Source: Betaproteobacteria bacterium
GTDB lineage: Bacteria > Pseudomonadota > Gammaproteobacteria > Burkholderiales > SG8-39
NCBI GenBank assembly: GCA_011391295.1
Contig: JAABQT010000059.1
Span: 1 to 8,463, forward strand
Direction of reading: 5' to 3'
DNA length: 8,463 nucleotides
The stretch's first letter is position 1, and each line of letters opens with the position of its first letter. Of the stretch, positions 5,956-8,463 are shown one piece after another. The translations under genes were made by a program, and so were the position numbers. Below the pieces are notes generated by a model. The model was not told the origin of the DNA. It ran no database searches and saw only the letters and a program-made list of their open reading frames with translations.

Positions 5956-6564
5956 ATGAAGACCATCCTGCACCTCAACGCCAGCATCTTCGGTGACGGC
6001 GGCCAATCGAGCCGGCTGGCGGCGCAGTTCGTCGCGCAGTTCCCGGCCGCGCGGGTCATCGCCCGCGACCTGGGCACGCAGCCGCTGCCGCACCTCGACG
6101 CCGAGCGCTTCGGCGCATTCCTCGCCAAGCCCGAGGCACGCACCCCGGCGCAGCAGGCGGTCGTGAACGCGTCCGACGCCCTGATCGCGGAACTGCGCGT
6201 GGCGGACACCCTCGTGCTCGGCCTGCCGATGTACAACTTCGGCGTTCCTTCGCAACTCAAGGCCTATTTCGATCACGTCGCGCGCGCGGGCGTCACCTTC
6301 AAGTACACCGAGAAGGGCGCCGTGGGGCTGCTGACCGGCAAGAAGGCCTACGTGTTTGCCGCCCGCGGCGGCGTTTATCAGGGCACGCCGCGCGACACGC
6401 AGACCGCGTACGTGCGCGATTTCTTCGCGTTCCTCGGCATCGCGGACGTGCAGTTTGTCTACGCCGAGGGCCTGGCGATCAGCGAGGCGTCGAAAACAGA
6501 ATCGCTCGCCGCGGCGCAGCGCAGCTTGCGCAAGTTCGCGCAGCCGGAAAGAATCGCAGCCTGA
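5956..6564 (+). CDS. azoR: FMN-dependent NADH:quinone reductase / azoreductase (AcpD family)
   Basis: The 202-residue flavodoxin-like protein matches E. coli AzoR in length and order of motifs. It has the N-terminal phosphate-binding loop region ILHLNASIFGDGGQSS (4-19), PMYNFGVPSQLKAYFDHVARAGVTFKYTEKG (91-121) with its FMN-contacting MYNF, and ARGGVY (136-141). Family members form cytosolic dimers that reduce quinones, and azo dyes in vitro, by two-electron transfer from NAD(P)H. This avoids semiquinone formation and protects against electrophile stress. AAGGAG lies 6 bases before the ATG. The gene is the first of a probable two-gene operon with pirin (16-base gap) and is probably controlled by the divergent LysR protein. 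Confidence 0.93.
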   Translation: MKTILHLNASIFGDGGQSSRLAAQFVAQFPAARVIARDLGTQPLPHLDAERFGAFLAKPEARTPAQQAVVNASDALIAELRVADTLVLGLPMYNFGVPSQLKAYFDHVARAGVTFKYTEKGAVGLLTGKKAYVFAARGGVYQGTPRDTQTAYVRDFFAFLGIADVQFVYAEGLAISEASKTESLAAAQRSLRKFAQPERIAA

Positions 6565-6580
6565 TCCGGGAGAACAAGCC

Positions 6581-7423
6581 ATGACCACCCGCAGCCTGCA
6601 GAAAGTCATCCCCTCGATCCCGGCCTCGGACGGCGCCGGCGTGAAGCTGCGCCGCTCGCTCGGCGCGAGCCAGCTCGCGCGCCACGACCCGTTCCTGATG
6701 CTCGACGAGTTCTATTCGGACGACCCGAACGACTACCTCGCCGGCTTCCCCTCGCATCCGCACCGCGGCTTCGAGACCGTGACCTACATGCTCGACGGGC
6801 ACATGCAGCACCAGGACAACGGCGGCAACACCGGGGACCTCGGGCCCGGCGACGTGCAGTGGATGACCGCCGCGCGTGGCGTCATCCATTCCGAGATGCC
6901 GCAGCAGACCGAAGGCCGCATGCGCGGCTTCCAGTTGTGGCTCAACCTGCCGGCGAAGGAAAAGATGAAGCCGGCGGCCTATCGCGACATCCCGGCCGGG
7001 ACGATTCCGGTGCAGAAAGTCGATCAGGGCGTGGTAAAGATCATCGCCGGCACATTCGACGGCCAGGCCGGCGCGGTGCACGGCGGCTCGACCGATCCGC
7101 ACTACTGGGACGTGCACCTCGAGCCGGGCGCGGTGTTCGAGGCGGGCATCCCTGCGGGTCACAACGCCTTTTTGTACGCCTACGAGGGCGAGGCGTTCGT
7201 CGGCGAAGAGAAGAAGGCGCTGGCGCACCGCGCCGCGGGACTGCTCTCCGACGGTGACGCCGTGCGCATCGTCGCGGGCGGCAAGGGCGCGCGCGTGCTG
7301 CTGCTCGCCGGGAAGCCGATCGGCGAGCCGGTCGTGCAGTACGGGCCCTTCGTCATGAACACCCGCGAGGAAATCGAGCAGGCGGTCGCCGACTACCAGG
7401 CGGGCAAGTTCTCACATCCCTGA
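6581..7423 (+). CDS. pirin-family protein (bicupin)
   Basis: The 280-residue protein has two cupin domains, as in pirins. The N-terminal domain shows all four metal ligands of the family: H59 and H61 in SHPHRGFETVTYML, and H103 and E105 in GVIHSEMP. The second domain (about 170-280) contains DVHLEPG and the typical PIGEPVVQYGPFVMNTREEI ending. Some bacterial pirins have quercetinase activity and others bind regulatory partners; which applies here cannot be told. ATG 6581 is chosen because GGGAG (6568-6572) precedes it and the sequence begins with the pirin-like TRSLQKVI. The longer in-frame extension from 6356 lies inside azoR. Its stop abuts the convergent MFS gene with no spacer. Confidence 0.93.
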   Translation: MTTRSLQKVIPSIPASDGAGVKLRRSLGASQLARHDPFLMLDEFYSDDPNDYLAGFPSHPHRGFETVTYMLDGHMQHQDNGGNTGDLGPGDVQWMTAARGVIHSEMPQQTEGRMRGFQLWLNLPAKEKMKPAAYRDIPAGTIPVQKVDQGVVKIIAGTFDGQAGAVHGGSTDPHYWDVHLEPGAVFEAGIPAGHNAFLYAYEGEAFVGEEKKALAHRAAGLLSDGDAVRIVAGGKGARVLLLAGKPIGEPVVQYGPFVMNTREEIEQAVADYQAGKFSHP

Positions 7424-8463
7424 TCAGGCCGCCGGCCGCGCGGGCTTTTTCGCCAGCAAAAAAAATAGCGACCCGATGCCCGCGAGCAGCGCGAGCAGGG
7501 TGAAACCGGCGCGGTAGTTCCCCGTCAGGTCGGCAAGCGTCCCGGCGATCATCGGCCCGCCGATCTGTCCCACGACGATGATCATGAACGACAGCCCGAG
7601 GATCATGCCGATGGCGCTGACGCCGAAATAATCCGCGCGGATCGCCTGCATGAACGGCCCGCGCAGGCCCCAGGCGGCGCCGTGCACCAGCGCGAAGGCG
7701 ACCACCATCGCCACGTTGGTGGCGTAGGTCAGGAACAGCAGCCCGGCCATGTGCATCAGCATGCAGCCGGCGCAGATCAGGCGCTTGTCGAAGCGGTCGC
7801 CGACGCTCGCGCCGAGGGCGATGCCGCCGATCTGTGCCAGCGTCATCAGCATGATGTAGAGCGCCGCGGTCGCCACCGGGTAACCCAGCCCCTCCTTCAG
7901 ATGGCTGATGGCATGCACGTTCACCGCCGTGACCACGAACAGGGCGAAGCCGTGCCCCAGCGACAGCAGCCAGAATGCCGGCGTGCGCAGCGCCTCGCGC
8001 GCGGTGAAATCGCGCGTGCCGGTGCGCGGCGCGATCGCCGGCGAGACGCTCGAGGGCGCGGGCGCGGTCTGGCCGTCCACCACTTCGCCGTACAGCGCCG
8101 GCCGGCCGCGCATGACGCGCGCGAGCGGATAGCCCAGGACAATGAACAGCACGCCCGAGCCGAACGCCGTTGCGCGCCAGCCGTAGGCGGCCATGAACCA
8201 GGCCACCAGCGGCACGGCGATGCCGCCGAGCGCGAGCCCGAAGCCCATGGTCGAGAGGGCACGCGAGCGACTTTTCTCGAACCAGTAGATGAGCGAGACA
8301 TTGAGCGGGAAGAAGCCGCACAGGCTCGAACCGAGCGCGACGACGATGAACGCGCCGTAGAAAGCCGCCAGCGATTCGATCTGGCTGAGCAGCATGAATC
8401 CGCTGCCGAGGGTGAGCACGCCGACGCGAACCACGCCCTGCGGGCCGAAGCGGTCGATGAACC
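7424..8463 (-). CDS. major facilitator superfamily transporter (N-terminus beyond window)
   Basis: About 345 residues are visible and the frame stays open to the right edge. The edge residues FIDRFGPQGVVRVG form the loop 2-3 motif that follows the second membrane helix, so roughly 60-80 N-terminal residues are missing. Further marks are RSRALSTMGFGLALGG in the N-terminal half, a central hydrophilic loop with YGEVVDGQTAPAP, and GDRFDKRLICAG in the second half. About ten membrane helices are visible. The overall pattern resembles the oxalate/formate and monocarboxylate-like MFS branch, so a small organic acid is a possible substrate, but this is a weak inference. A GTG at 8432-8434 is not the start, because family sequence continues upstream of it. 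The gene converges on pirin with zero spacing. Confidence 0.88.
   Translation of the reverse strand, partial: FIDRFGPQGVVRVGVLTLGSGFMLLSQIESLAAFYGAFIVVALGSSLCGFFPLNVSLIYWFEKSRSRALSTMGFGLALGGIAVPLVAWFMAAYGWRATAFGSGVLFIVLGYPLARVMRGRPALYGEVVDGQTAPAPSSVSPAIAPRTGTRDFTAREALRTPAFWLLSLGHGFALFVVTAVNVHAISHLKEGLGYPVATAALYIMLMTLAQIGGIALGASVGDRFDKRLICAGCMLMHMAGLLFLTYATNVAMVVAFALVHGAAWGLRGPFMQAIRADYFGVSAIGMILGLSFMIIVVGQIGGPMIAGTLADLTGNYRAGFTLLALLAGIGSLFFLLAKKPARPAA

Noticed and set aside
6356..6580. N-terminal extension of the pirin frame
   Set aside because: It lies within azoR in another frame and reads as Arg/Ser-rich shadow. A good Shine-Dalgarno and the pirin N-terminus fit the ATG at 6581.
7427..7450. 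GC-rich stretch followed by T5 as an intrinsic terminator for pirin
   Set aside because: Only a 3-4 bp stem can be drawn directly before the T tract, and it lies in the MFS coding sequence, so the support is too weak.
7458..7465. A8 tract as a phase-variable slippage site in the MFS gene
   Set aside because: It lies in the last residues of the protein, so slippage would change only the tail. Eight bases alone are weak evidence.
7353..8321. 322-codon minus-strand frame over the MFS gene, in another frame
   Set aside because: It is very Arg/Ala-rich and has no membrane helices, while the overlapping frame encodes an evident transporter.
8432..8434. GTG as the start of the MFS gene
   Set aside because: Codons upstream to the window edge encode FIDRFGPQG, a conserved MFS loop, so the gene continues beyond the window.

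Overview
This is a GC-rich chromosomal window with tightly packed genes. The protein families (orphan ParA, DinB, LysR with an AcpD-type azoreductase and pirin, ORF6N protein) and codon use suggest a proteobacterium. A betaproteobacterium is my best guess, but no rRNA or other marker is present to fix the taxon. I see no tRNA, CRISPR array, insertion sequence or prophage structural gene. The only sign of mobile-type gene content is a single ORF6N-domain gene.

Layout, left to right. Positions 1-57 may be the last codons of a gene entering from the left. A MAPEG-family membrane protein (142-528, +) is followed closely by a 73-residue protein of unknown function (549-770, +). They converge on an orphan ParA-type ATPase (783-1547, -), which lies downstream of dinB, encoding DNA polymerase IV (1590-2687, -). 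Divergent from dinB, a rightward block of visibly lower GC holds an ORF6N-domain protein (2740-3339), a saccharopine-dehydrogenase-like oxidoreductase (3388-4452) and a DUF2269-type membrane protein (4449-4943). The last two overlap by ATGA and are probably translationally coupled.

The third region is a classic divergent regulator and target arrangement. A LysR regulator (4947-5852, -) and an FMN-dependent NADH-azoreductase (5956-6564, +) share an AT-rich 103-base intergenic region. A pirin-family protein (6581-7423, +) follows azoR after 16 bases. This looks like a small quinone/electrophile-stress operon under LysR control, inferred from family knowledge and layout. It ends directly against a convergent MFS transporter (7424 to beyond the right edge, -), whose N-terminus is outside the window.

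The most unusual sequence feature is a perfect 17-bp inverted repeat with a single central base (2999-3033), inside the ORF6N coding region. A second notable feature is the way convergent genes meet. Three convergent pairs are separated by 12, 3 and 0 bases, and in each case both stop codons lie in the arms of a palindrome. Most of the window is ordinary chromosomal housekeeping and stress-response sequence, and I do not see a clear multi-gene novel system.
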